From assembly GCF_018614415.1 (NCBI RefSeq), contig NZ_JAGGOO010000002.1, positions 1 through 64,000 on the forward strand: a DNA stretch of 64,000 bases, read 5' to 3'. The notes under the pieces were generated by a model. It saw nothing but the letters and a program-made list of their open reading frames with translations, made no database searches and was not told the origin of the DNA. Position numbers and translations under genes: made by a program. Numbering within the stretch: the stretch's first letter is position 1; each line of letters begins with the position of its first letter. Positions 7,211-15,532 of the stretch are shown here, one piece after another. Origin of the DNA: Streptomyces sp. ISL-12 (lineage in GTDB: Bacteria > Actinomycetota > Actinomycetes > Streptomycetales > Streptomycetaceae).

Positions 7211-8938
7211 ATGTCTTCGCTCGGACACCAGCTCGCCACGTCCGTCCTCGTGGTGGGAGCCGGTGGGGCCGGCCTCCGGGCGGCCATCGAGGTCGCGGAG
7301 GCCGGTGTCGCGGTCATCGCGGTGGCCAAGCGCGCGGCCGAGGCCGCGCCCGCGGCCACCGCGCCCGGGGGCGCCCCGTGGGAGACGGCCGGCACCGGCG
7401 AGGCGTGGGAGCGGCACGCGGCCGACACGCTGCGCGAGGGCCATCTGCTGGCCGACCCCCGCACCGCCCAGGTCGTGGCCCGCTACGCGGCGCGCGGGCT
7501 GCAGGACGTGCGGCGCTACGGCACGTGGCCGGACCACCGGGGCCGGGGCCTGCCCGGCCGGCACCGGCCGCCTTGGCGTCCCGGGGACCGGCACGCAGCG
7601 TTCGAGGAGGAGTTCACCGGCGCCGAGGTACGGCGGGCGCTGCGCTCCCGGGCGGCGGAACTGGGCATTCCGGTACTGACCGGCGTCTACGTCACCCGGC
7701 TGCTGGTGGACGACGGATCGGTCTTCGGCGCCTACGGGTTCGACCTCGCCGACGGCTCCCGCTACCTGGTGCACGCCGACGCGGTGATCCTCGCGACCGG
7801 CGGGCACACCCGTATCTGGCGGCGTACCGCCGCGCGCCGCGACGAGGGCGGCGGCGACGCGTTCCGGCTCGCCGTCGAGGCCGGCGCCCGGCTGCGCGAC
7901 CCCGAGCTGGTGCGCTTCCATCCGCTGGGGCTGATCGGGCCGGAGCCGGCGGCCGGCCTGCTGGTCAGCGAGGCGGCCCGCGGCGAGGGCGGGGTGCTGC
8001 TCAACAGCCTCGGTGAGCGGTTCATGGCCCGCTACGACGCCGAGCACATGGAACGGGGCAGCCGGGACCGGGTCACCCGGGCCGTGCACGCGGAGATCGA
8101 GGCGGGCCGGGGCACCCGGTCCGGCGGGGTCTGGCTGGATCTGTCCCATCTGCCACGGGAGACCGTGCTGACCCGGCTGCCGTGGGTGCACCAGACCTTG
8201 CTGGACGTGCAGACGCTGGACATCACCCGCGATCCGGTCGAGGTCGCGCCGACCGCCCAGTACTCGATGGGCGGGGTCTGGGTGCGGCCCGAGGACCACA
8301 GCACCGAGGTCGGCGGGCTGTTCGTGATCGGGGAGGCGGCCAGCGGTCTGCACGGCGCGGACGGGCTGGAGCAGAACGCGCTGATCGAACTCCTCGTGTA
8401 CGGCCGGATCACCGGCCGGGCGGCGGCGGAGTACTCGGCCGGGCTGACCGTCCAGCGGCGGTCGCCGGCGGCGGTGCGGGCCGCGGCGGCGGATGTGCAC
8501 CGGCTGCTGTCCGCCGACGGCGACCAGAACGTCCGCGCGCTGCTGCGGTCGGTGCGCCGGGTGATGACCGAGCGGGCCGGTGCCGCGCGCGACGAGGCCG
8601 GGCTCACCGCCGGACTCGACGAGATCGGCGAGATCGCCGACCGCGCGGAGTTCGCGGGGGTGCACATCGACATCGGCGGTTTCCAGGAACTGGCCCACGC
8701 CTACGACTTGAGGTCCGCCGTCCTCGCCGCCCGCGCGACGCTGGAGTGCGCGAGGGAGCGGCGGGAGACGCGGGGCAGTCACCACCGTTCCGACCACCCC
8801 GAGGCGGATCCGGACCTGACGGTCAACCTGGTGTGGTCGCCGGCGACCGGGGTGCGCCGGGAACCCGTTCCGCCGATCCCCACCGACATCGCCGAGTTGA
8901 TGCGGGACGTCGCAGTGGACGCGGGGCGGCCCGGGTAG
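7211..8938 (+). CDS. Fumarate reductase/succinate dehydrogenase-like flavoprotein, catalytically degraded
   Basis: Protein of 575 aa, homologous along its whole length to the flavoprotein at 44200. The FAD-binding GAGGAG (16-21) is intact. The FAD-attachment region, THTSLAAGG in the partner with its histidine at residue 47, reads PAATAPGG here. The substrate-site HYSMGG reads QYSMGG (Gln350). The catalytic-region NRLGGNS reads DGLEQNA, losing the arginine. The fold is therefore kept while the histidines and one arginine needed for dicarboxylate redox chemistry are lost. AGGAGG precedes ATG 7211. An ECF41-type promoter at 6994 and a pyrimidine-rich leader control it. It may be a flavin-binding sensor, a scaffold or a decaying duplicate. 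Confidence 0.88.
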   Translation: MSSLGHQLATSVLVVGAGGAGLRAAIEVAEAGVAVIAVAKRAAEAAPAATAPGGAPWETAGTGEAWERHAADTLREGHLLADPRTAQVVARYAARGLQDVRRYGTWPDHRGRGLPGRHRPPWRPGDRHAAFEEEFTGAEVRRALRSRAAELGIPVLTGVYVTRLLVDDGSVFGAYGFDLADGSRYLVHADAVILATGGHTRIWRRTAARRDEGGGDAFRLAVEAGARLRDPELVRFHPLGLIGPEPAAGLLVSEAARGEGGVLLNSLGERFMARYDAEHMERGSRDRVTRAVHAEIEAGRGTRSGGVWLDLSHLPRETVLTRLPWVHQTLLDVQTLDITRDPVEVAPTAQYSMGGVWVRPEDHSTEVGGLFVIGEAASGLHGADGLEQNALIELLVYGRITGRAAAEYSAGLTVQRRSPAAVRAAAADVHRLLSADGDQNVRALLRSVRRVMTERAGAARDEAGLTAGLDEIGEIADRAEFAGVHIDIGGFQELAHAYDLRSAVLAARATLECARERRETRGSHHRSDHPEADPDLTVNLVWSPATGVRREPVPPIPTDIAELMRDVAVDAGRPG

Positions 8939-8956
8939 CCGGCGGGGCGGCCCGGG

Positions 8957-9310
8957 TCAGGACCGGCCGAACCGGGAGACCTCCTGATAGACGGCGGGTT
9001 CGGAGGTGATGTGCAGTCCGGAGTCGTCGAACAGGCGGCGCAGCGAGGCGAGCCACGCGGGGTCGGCGGTGGCGCGGTCGAGCGCGGTGCCCGAACTCCA
9101 GTCGGCGATGTGCAGGAACCGCGCCTCGGGTGCGTCGGCCAGCGGCCGGTGCAGGCGGGAGCGGACGAAGCCGGGCTGGGCCGCCATGAGGCCGGCGTTC
9201 TCCCGGTACGCCTCGACGAAGCGGTCGGCTTCCGCCGCCGGCACGGTGTAGCTCTTGATCACGGTGACCGGGCCGTCGACGCCGGTCTTCCAGGTAAGGG
9301 ACTGGCTCAT
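8957..9310 (-). CDS. Antibiotic biosynthesis monooxygenase (ABM)-like small protein
   Basis: Protein of 117 aa with an ABM/dimeric alpha-beta-barrel pattern: a VTVIKSYTVP strand, a helix containing FVEAYRENAGLMAAQPGF, then a SRLHR...FLHIADW strand. Such proteins act as small cofactor-free oxygenases or haem-handling enzymes; the substrate is unknown. ATG 9310 overlaps the stop of the upstream MmyB-type regulator as ATGA, so translation can be coupled. An exact ECF41-type promoter also ends only 8 bases before the ATG, so a leaderless transcript is likely. Its 3' end faces the flavoprotein gene. Confidence 0.78.
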   Translation of the reverse strand: MSQSLTWKTGVDGPVTVIKSYTVPAAEADRFVEAYRENAGLMAAQPGFVRSRLHRPLADAPEARFLHIADWSSGTALDRATADPAWLASLRRLFDDSGLHITSEPAVYQEVSRFGRS

Positions 9311-10188
9311 ACGTCGATGACCGGGCCGGCTCCCTCGGTGTGACAGGCGGTCCGGTCGTCGAGGGCGGGCAGCAGCGACAGCAGCCGCAGAGCGGTGTGG
9401 CTCTCGGTGCCGGGGGTGGCGGTGTAGACCACCAGCCGCTGGGACTGGTCCGGGTCGACCAGGGTCTGGCAGTGCAGTTCCAGGGTGCCGACGGCCGGGT
9501 GCCGGGAGCGTTTGACGCCGCACTGGGGGCCCAGCACGGGCCGCTCCCGCCAGATGCGGGCGAACTCCGCGCTGCGCCGGTTCAGCGCGTCCACCAGTTC
9601 GGCGGCGCGGGAGTCGTCGCCGTCCCGGGTGCGGGCGCCGTGCAGGTCCGCCACGAGCAGGCGGCTGTGCTCGGCGTGGTCGCTCTCGGGGTGCGGGAGG
9701 CGGGCGGCGGGATCGGTGAACCAGCGGTAGTGGGCGCTGCGGGCCAGTCCGGTGTACGCCGTCCCGTCGCCCAGCAGCGCCACCGCCGGGTGGGTCTGCC
9801 TCAGGGTCTCGCCGACGTGGTTGACCACCTGGGCGGGCGTGTCCTGGAGCCGGTCCAGGATCCGCATCATCCCGGGGTTGATGTGGTCCCCGCGCCGCAC
9901 CCGGCGCGGGGAGGCGTGACCGGCGAGCCGGAAGAGCAGGTCGCGTTCCTCCAGGGACAGGCGCAGGCCCCGGGCGAGTACGGCGAGCATCTGCTCCGAG
10001 GGGTGGGGGCCGCGCGGCTGTTCGAGCCGGGCGTAGTAGTCCGCCGACATGGCGCAGAGCGCGGCGACCTCCTCGCGGCGCAGCCCTCCGGTGCGCCGGC
10101 GCCGCCCGCGGGGCAGTCCGACGTCCTCCGGCTGGAGCGCTTCCCGGCGGGCCCGCAGGAAGGCCGCCAGTGCTGCTCGGTCACTCAT
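9307..10188 (-). CDS. MmyB-type helix-turn-helix (XRE) transcriptional regulator
   Basis: Protein of 293 aa. The N-terminal XRE helix-turn-helix reads RRTGGLRREEVAALCAMSADYYARLEQ (residues about 31-58). The remainder is the MmyB-like ligand-binding domain, with the family signature YRWFTDPAARL near 150. These regulators are common in Streptomyces and often control adjacent oxidoreductases; the effector is unknown. GAGAGGA precedes ATG 10188. The 3' end carries an internal ECF41-type promoter (9319-9345) for the next gene. The upstream region has several CACTGTCA/AACAGTG words. Confidence 0.88.
   Translation of the reverse strand: MSDRAALAAFLRARREALQPEDVGLPRGRRRRTGGLRREEVAALCAMSADYYARLEQPRGPHPSEQMLAVLARGLRLSLEERDLLFRLAGHASPRRVRRGDHINPGMMRILDRLQDTPAQVVNHVGETLRQTHPAVALLGDGTAYTGLARSAHYRWFTDPAARLPHPESDHAEHSRLLVADLHGARTRDGDDSRAAELVDALNRRSAEFARIWRERPVLGPQCGVKRSRHPAVGTLELHCQTLVDPDQSQRLVVYTATPGTESHTALRLLSLLPALDDRTACHTEGAGPVIDV
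9319..9345 (-). promoter_or_regulatory. ECF41-type promoter inside the end of the upstream gene
   Basis: On the minus strand: TGTCACA, 15 bases, CGGTC. It lies in the last codons of the MmyB-type gene and 8 bases before the ABM start at 9310, implying leaderless expression. Confidence 0.7.
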
Positions 10189-10274
10189 GGCTGTCCTCTC
10201 CCACATGACACTGTCACCGTGTCAAACAGTGGGGTCGCAGTGCGGCATTCCCCCACACACTGTGCCGGGTACGG

Positions 10275-11708
10275 TCAGCGGGTGATCGCCTTGGTCTCCA
10301 GGAACTCCTCCAGACCGGCCCGGCCCATCTCCCGGCCGTTGCCGGACTGCTTGTACCCGCCGAACGGGGCCTGGAAGTTGTGCGGTCCGCCGTTGACGTC
10401 GACCTGGCCGACGCGCAGCCGCCGGGCGATGGCCATGGCGTGCTCCTCGTCGCCGGTGACCGCGCCGTTGAGCCCGTAGATCGTGCCGTTGGCGATCTCC
10501 ACGGCGTGGTCGTCGTCGGTGTAGGGGATGACGACGAGGACGGGGCCGAAGATCTCCTCCTGGGCGATGGCCGACGCCGGGTCGACGTCGGCGAAGACGG
10601 TGGGCCGGACGTAGGCGCCGGTCGTCCGGTCCGCCGGGCGGCCGGGGCCGCCGGTCACCAGCGTGGCGCCGTCGGCGATGCCGCGCCGGATGCAGCCGTC
10701 CACGCGCCGGCGCTGGGTCTCCGAGGCGAGCGGGCCGATCCGCGTGTCCTGGCTCGCCGGGTCGCCGACGACGTACTCCTCGGCCGCCGCCCGCAGCTTG
10801 TCGACCACGGCCGGCTGGAGGTGCTCGGGCACGAGCAGCCGGGTGTACGCGCCGCACGCCTGGCCGGCGTTGGCCCAGGCGAGGGCCAGGCCCCGGGTGA
10901 CGGCGAGGTCGAGGTCGGCCTCGGGCAGGACGATGTGGGCGGCCTTGCCGCCCAGTTCGAGCGCGACCCGCTTGACGGTGCCGGCGGCGGCGACGGAGAC
11001 GCTGCGGCCGGCCCGGGTGGAGCCGGTGAAGGAGACCATGTCGACCTCGGGGTGCCGGGACAGGGCCTCGCCGACGACCGGACCGGTGCCCTGCACCATG
11101 TTGAACACCCCGTCGGGCAGCCCCGCCTCGCCGGCGATCGCGGCGAACAGCCGGGCGCTGAGCGGGGACAGCTCCGAGGGCTTGTGGACGACCGTGCTGC
11201 CCGCCAGCAGCGCGGGGACCACCTTGGTGACCAGTTGCTGGAGCGGGAAGTTCCACGGGGTGATCGCCGCGACCACGCCGATCGGCTCGCGCACCACGAG
11301 GGAGTTGCCGACCTGCTCGCTCCACTCGAACTGTTCGGCGGTGGTGACCGCGGCCAGGACGGAGGCGATCGGGAAACCCACCTGCGCCTGCCGGGAGAAG
11401 CCGATCGGGGCGCCCATCTCCAGGGTGATGACGGCCGCCAGTTCCTCGCGGTGCCGCTCCAGTGCCCCGGCCAGGCGCCGCACGATCGAGGAGCGGTGCT
11501 CCGGGGTGGTCGCCGCCCACTCGGGGAACGCGGTGCGCGCGGCCCGCACCGCCAGGTCCACGTCGGCGGCCGTGGCCTCGCGCACCGTGGCGACGACCGA
11601 CTCGTCGGCGGGGTTCACCACCTCGATGAGCCGCCCGGCGCCCTCGACGGCACGGCCGTCGATCCAGTGGGCCGGGGCGGGGAAGGAAACGGTGTGTTCT
11701 TCGTTCAT
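10275..11708 (-). CDS. NAD(P)-dependent aldehyde dehydrogenase
   Basis: Protein of 477 aa, a standard aldehyde dehydrogenase length. ITPWNFPLQQ and KPSELSPLSA form the NAD site, ELGGKAAHIV carries the general-base glutamate, and WANAGQACGAYTRLL carries the catalytic cysteine. EEIFGPVL and the C-terminal NFQAPFGGYKQSGNGREMG are family signatures. The aldehyde is unknown. ATG 11708 has only a weak upstream GGGCGG. The start lies 122 bases from the divergent LAL gene at 11831. No ECF41-type promoter is seen. A CACACTGTG word lies at its 3' side (about 10255-10264), upstream of the MmyB-type gene. Confidence 0.92.
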   Translation of the reverse strand: MNEEHTVSFPAPAHWIDGRAVEGAGRLIEVVNPADESVVATVREATAADVDLAVRAARTAFPEWAATTPEHRSSIVRRLAGALERHREELAAVITLEMGAPIGFSRQAQVGFPIASVLAAVTTAEQFEWSEQVGNSLVVREPIGVVAAITPWNFPLQQLVTKVVPALLAGSTVVHKPSELSPLSARLFAAIAGEAGLPDGVFNMVQGTGPVVGEALSRHPEVDMVSFTGSTRAGRSVSVAAAGTVKRVALELGGKAAHIVLPEADLDLAVTRGLALAWANAGQACGAYTRLLVPEHLQPAVVDKLRAAAEEYVVGDPASQDTRIGPLASETQRRRVDGCIRRGIADGATLVTGGPGRPADRTTGAYVRPTVFADVDPASAIAQEEIFGPVLVVIPYTDDDHAVEIANGTIYGLNGAVTGDEEHAMAIARRLRVGQVDVNGGPHNFQAPFGGYKQSGNGREMGRAGLEEFLETKAITR

Positions 11709-11830
11709 GCCGCCCAGGGAACACCCGGGGCGGTACGGCAGCCATGCCCTGCGGTGTCCGTGATCGCCGTCACTGGCCCGCCGGGCGCCCGCCCGGGGTG
11801 TTGTTATGCTCCCGGCGTGGCGGGGACGGA

Positions 11831-14575
11831 GTGAACGGCCGGGAGGTCCCGGAGCGGTTGCGGGGCCGGCGACGGGAGCGGGAGCTGCTCGACGGGCTGG
11901 TCACGGAGGTGGCGGCCGGACACAGCGCCGTACTGGTGCTGCGCGGCGAGGCCGGGATCGGGAAGTCGGCGCTGCTGGACCATGTGGCGGACCGTGTCGC
12001 GCGGTACCGCGTCGCCCGCGCGGCGGGTGCCGAGTCGGAGATGGAACTCGCGTTCGCGGGACTGCACCAGCTGTGTGCCCCGTTCCTGCCCCGCGCCGAC
12101 CGGCTGCCGCCGCCGCAGCGGGCGGCGCTCGCCACGGCGTTCGGGCTCAGCGCCGGGCCGCCGCCGGACCGGTTCATGGTCGGTCTGGCGGTGCTCGGGC
12201 TGCTCACCGATGTGGCCGCCGAGCAGCCGCTGTTCTGCCTGGTGGACGACGCGCAGTGGCTGGACCGGGTCTCCGCGCAGACGTTGGCGTTCGTGGCGCG
12301 GCGGATGCTCGCCGAACCGCTGGCGCTGGTGTTCGCCACCCGCGAGCGGCGGGGCCGCGACGAGCTTGCCGGGCTGCCCGAGCTGGCCGTGACCGGTCTG
12401 GACGACGCCGACGCCCGGGCGCTGCTGAACGCGGCGGCCGAGGGGCCGATGGACGAGCGGGTGCGCGACCGGGTGCTGGCCGAGGCCCGCGGCAATCCGC
12501 TGGCGCTGCTCGAACTCCCGCACGGCCGGCTGGTCGCGGACCCGGCCGACGGGCCCGACCGGACCGGACCGCACCCGGTCACCGGCCGCATCGAGCGCAG
12601 TTACCTGGCGCGGGTCCGCGCGCTGCCCGAGGAGACGCAGCGGCTGCTGCTGGTGGCCGCCGCCGAGCCGGTCGGTGACGTGACGCTGCTGCGGCGGGCC
12701 GCCGAGCGGCTCGGCATCGATCCGGGCGCGGCCGGCCCGGCGGTGGCCGCGGGCCTGCTCACCGTCACCGCCCTGGTCCGCTTCCGGCATTCGCTGCTGC
12801 GCTCCGCCGTCTACCGGTCGGCCGGGCTCGCGGAACTGCGGGAGACCCACCGGGTGCTGGCCGAGGTGACCGACCCCGCCCTCGACCCCGACCGGCGCGC
12901 CTGGCATCTGGCGCGGGCGACGGTGCGGCCGGACGAGGCGATCGCCGGGGAGCTGGAGGCGTCGGCCGGGCGGGCGCTGGCCCGGGGCGGCACCGCCGCG
13001 GCAGCCGCGTTCCTCGCCCACGCGGCCGTACTGACGCCCCATCCGGGGCGCAAGGCGACGCGGGCGCTGACCGCCGCCCGCGCGAAACTGCGCGCCGGGG
13101 CGCCCGCCGCGGCCCGTGATCTGCTGGCGCTGGCCCGCGGCGGCGCGCTGGATGAGCCCGGCCGGGCCCACGCGGACCTGGTGCGGGCACAGATCGCGTT
13201 CGCCACCGGGCGCGTCGACGAGGCGCTGCCGCTGCTGCTGGCCACCGCGCGGCGCCTGGTGCCGCTCGACGCCGCGCTGGCCCGGGACACGTTCCTGGAG
13301 ACCCTCTCGGCCGCCATGTTCGCCGGGCGGCTGGCCACCGGCGCGGACGTACGCGCGGTGGCGGCGGCGGCCCGGCAGGCCCCGCCGCCCGGCCGGCGGC
13401 CACCGCGCGCCGCCGACCTGCTGCTGGACGCCCTGGCCACCCGGTTCACCGGCGGGCACGGCGCCGGGGTGCCCGAGGGGCGCGCGGCGCTGGACGCGTT
13501 CCTCGCGGAGTCCGACCCGGGGCAGATCCTGCGCTGGTCCTGGCCGGCCTCGACGCTGGCCGCCGACCTGTGGGACGACGAGCGCTGGACGGAGCTGGTG
13601 ACCCGGCACGTACGGACCGCGCGGGGCGCCGGGACGCTGGCCGAGCTGCCGCTGGCGCTCAACTCCGGGGTGGTCGTGCACACCTGCGCCGGCGATCTGG
13701 ACGCGGCGGCGCTGCTGGTGGCGGAGATCGGACGCCTACAGGAGGCGTCCGGCGGCACCTTCGCGCCGTTCGGCACGATGACCCTGGCCGCCTGGCAGGG
13801 GGACGCGCGGGCGGCCGGTCCGCTGATCGGGGCGAGCGCGCGGGAGGCCGTGCGGCGCGGCGAGGGCATCGGGGTGGCCGTCGCCCGGCGGGCGGAGGCG
13901 GTGCTCCACAACGGGCTGGGCAGGTACGAGGAGGCGTTCGACGCGGCCCGGGCGGCGAGCGCCCATCCGCAGGACCTGATCGCGGCCAACTGGGGGCTGG
14001 TGGAACTGGTGGAGGCCGCCGTGCGCAGCGGCCGGCCGGACCCGGCCCGGGCCGCGCTGGACCGGCTGGTGCGGACCACGGACGCGGCCGGCACGGACTG
14101 GGCGCTGGGTGTGCAGGCCCGCTCCCGGGCCCTGTTCGAGCAGGGCGCCGTGGCCGAGGAGGGGTACCGGGAGGCGGTCGAACGGCTGGGCCGTACCCGG
14201 ATCACGATGGAACTGGCCCGGTCCCGGCTGCTGTACGGGGAGTGGCTGCGGCGGGAGAACCGGCGCGCCGACGCCCGGGAGCAGTTGCGTGAGGCGCACG
14301 CGCTGTTCACCCGGTTCGGCGCGGGCGCGTTCGCCGAGCGTGCCGTACGGGAGCTGCGGGCGGCCGGGGAGACGGTGTCCCGGCGGGCCGGCGCCGCCGC
14401 GGCGGCGCTCACCGCGCAGGAGGCGCAGATCGCGCGGCTGGCCCGGGACGGACTGACCAACTCAGAGATCGGCGCCCAGCTGTTCCTCAGTCCGCACACC
14501 GTGGAGTGGCACCTGCGCAAGGTGTACGCCAAGCTCGGCGTCACCTCGAGGCGGATGCTGCGCACGGTGCTGTGA
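11831..14575 (+). CDS. LAL-type LuxR-family transcriptional regulator (2 of 3)
   Basis: Protein of 914 aa. Walker A GEAGIGKS lies near residues 38-45, LVDDAQWLD near 140, and a C-terminal LuxR helix-turn-helix (LTAQEAQIARLARDG...LSPHTVEWHLRKVYAKLG) ends the protein. It is a clear paralogue of the proteins at 4037 and 17372. I chose GTG 11831, preceded by GGGGACGGA, because upstream in-frame codons lack family similarity. A TTATGCT -10-like hexamer lies about 25 bases upstream. The Arg/Ala-rich middle corresponds to TPR-like helices. Target genes are unknown. Confidence 0.9.
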   Translation: MNGREVPERLRGRRRERELLDGLVTEVAAGHSAVLVLRGEAGIGKSALLDHVADRVARYRVARAAGAESEMELAFAGLHQLCAPFLPRADRLPPPQRAALATAFGLSAGPPPDRFMVGLAVLGLLTDVAAEQPLFCLVDDAQWLDRVSAQTLAFVARRMLAEPLALVFATRERRGRDELAGLPELAVTGLDDADARALLNAAAEGPMDERVRDRVLAEARGNPLALLELPHGRLVADPADGPDRTGPHPVTGRIERSYLARVRALPEETQRLLLVAAAEPVGDVTLLRRAAERLGIDPGAAGPAVAAGLLTVTALVRFRHSLLRSAVYRSAGLAELRETHRVLAEVTDPALDPDRRAWHLARATVRPDEAIAGELEASAGRALARGGTAAAAAFLAHAAVLTPHPGRKATRALTAARAKLRAGAPAAARDLLALARGGALDEPGRAHADLVRAQIAFATGRVDEALPLLLATARRLVPLDAALARDTFLETLSAAMFAGRLATGADVRAVAAAARQAPPPGRRPPRAADLLLDALATRFTGGHGAGVPEGRAALDAFLAESDPGQILRWSWPASTLAADLWDDERWTELVTRHVRTARGAGTLAELPLALNSGVVVHTCAGDLDAAALLVAEIGRLQEASGGTFAPFGTMTLAAWQGDARAAGPLIGASAREAVRRGEGIGVAVARRAEAVLHNGLGRYEEAFDAARAASAHPQDLIAANWGLVELVEAAVRSGRPDPARAALDRLVRTTDAAGTDWALGVQARSRALFEQGAVAEEGYREAVERLGRTRITMELARSRLLYGEWLRRENRRADAREQLREAHALFTRFGAGAFAERAVRELRAAGETVSRRAGAAAAALTAQEAQIARLARDGLTNSEIGAQLFLSPHTVEWHLRKVYAKLGVTSRRMLRTVL

Positions 14576-14619
14576 GAGAGGCCGCCACGTGGGTCGGCTG
14601 CCCTCCGGCGGGGCGGCGG

Positions 14620-15375
14620 TCACCGGCCGGCCGCGGACGGTTCCAGCGCCGCGAGGTGCTCGGCGAACGTCCGGCGGCCCCGCAGGTACTCCCCGCGCGG
14701 CAGCAGGCCGCCGCCGGTCATGGCCTTGCCCACCCGGCCGGGCAGGGTCACCGGCACGACGAGGCGGCGGCGGCCCCGGACGCGTGCGGCACGGCGGGCC
14801 ATGTCCACCATCTGCAGCTGTTCGGGGCCGGCGATCTCCCGGGCCGTCCCCGCGGGTCCCTCCACGGCGTGCCGGACGAGCCGCTCGGCGACGTCCCGGG
14901 CGGCGACCGGCCGGGTGAGCATCCTCGGCACCACGGCCACCGGTGACCGGCCGGCCAGCAGGGGTTCGGGGAACTCGAAGAACTGGGTGGCGCGCAGCAC
15001 CGTCCACGGCACCCCTCCGTCGCGGACCAGTTCCTCCTGTACGCGCTTGCCGTAGTAGTACCCGAAGTCGACCTTGTCGCTGCCCACGACGGACAGCGTC
15101 ACCAGGTGCCCGATCCCGTGCGACCGGGCGGCGGTGAGCAGATGGCCGGTGGTCAGGGCGAAGAAGCCGACGGCGGTCTTCTTCCGCGTGGTGACGACGT
15201 TGGTCACATCGATCACCGCGTCGACGCCGGACATCCTCTCCTCCAGGCCGGCCCCGGTGGTGAGGTCCACCCCGTGGGAGCGGGCCAGGACGACGGCCCG
15301 GTGCCCTTCGGCCTCCAGTTCCGTGACGACGTGCCTGCCCACCAGACCGGTTCCTCCGGCCACGGCCACTCGCAT
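14620..15375 (-). CDS. NmrA-like NAD(P)-binding epimerase/reductase
   Basis: Protein of 251 aa. GGTGLVG at residues 7-13 is an intact Rossmann motif, and IDVTNV and YYYGKRVQEELV match the paralogues at 1126, 26699 and 46007. The C-terminal half is more divergent and basic (RRAARVRGRRRLVVPV), so the substrate may differ. AAGGAGG precedes ATG 15375. An exact ECF41-type promoter lies 39 bases upstream (15415-15441), divergent from the promoter of the interrupted OsmC gene. It converges on the LAL gene ending at 14575. Confidence 0.88.
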   Translation of the reverse strand: MRVAVAGGTGLVGRHVVTELEAEGHRAVVLARSHGVDLTTGAGLEERMSGVDAVIDVTNVVTTRKKTAVGFFALTTGHLLTAARSHGIGHLVTLSVVGSDKVDFGYYYGKRVQEELVRDGGVPWTVLRATQFFEFPEPLLAGRSPVAVVPRMLTRPVAARDVAERLVRHAVEGPAGTAREIAGPEQLQMVDMARRAARVRGRRRLVVPVTLPGRVGKAMTGGGLLPRGEYLRGRRTFAEHLAALEPSAAGR

Positions 15376-15414
15376 CTGACGCCTCCTTGAGCCTGTGACG
15401 GTCACCGCCCTACC

Positions 15415-15441
15415 GACCGGGTGGCGCGGGCTGCTGTGACA
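15415..15441 (-). promoter_or_regulatory. ECF41-type promoter, exact consensus
   Basis: On the minus strand: TGTCACA, 15 bases, CGGTC, 39 bases before the NmrA-like start at 15375. Its -35 is 7 bases from the divergent -35 at 15449. Confidence 0.82.
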
Positions 15442-15448
15442 GGCCGGG

Positions 15449-15475
15449 TGTCACAGCCGTCAGCGCCGCCCGGTC
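15449..15475 (+). promoter_or_regulatory. ECF41-type promoter of the interrupted OsmC gene
   Basis: TGTCACA, 15 bases, CGGTC, 37 bases before ATG 15513. The gene it should drive is now split from it by the IS110-type element. Confidence 0.82.
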
Positions 15476-15512
15476 TGTGCGGGAAAGGGGCACCCGGCCG
15501 AGAGGAATCTCA

Positions 15513-15532
15513 ATGACCGTGTCAACCCGTCT
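15513..15532 (+). pseudogene. 5' fragment of OsmC-family gene, severed by IS110-type insertion
   Basis: ATG 15513 follows a GAGAGGAA ribosome site and encodes MTVSTRL. The last five bases, CGTCT, recur at 16947-16951, where the remaining OsmC frame continues. Joining the two copies gives MTVSTRLVSVAEGARL in frame, which argues strongly that this is the original start. Confidence 0.7.
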
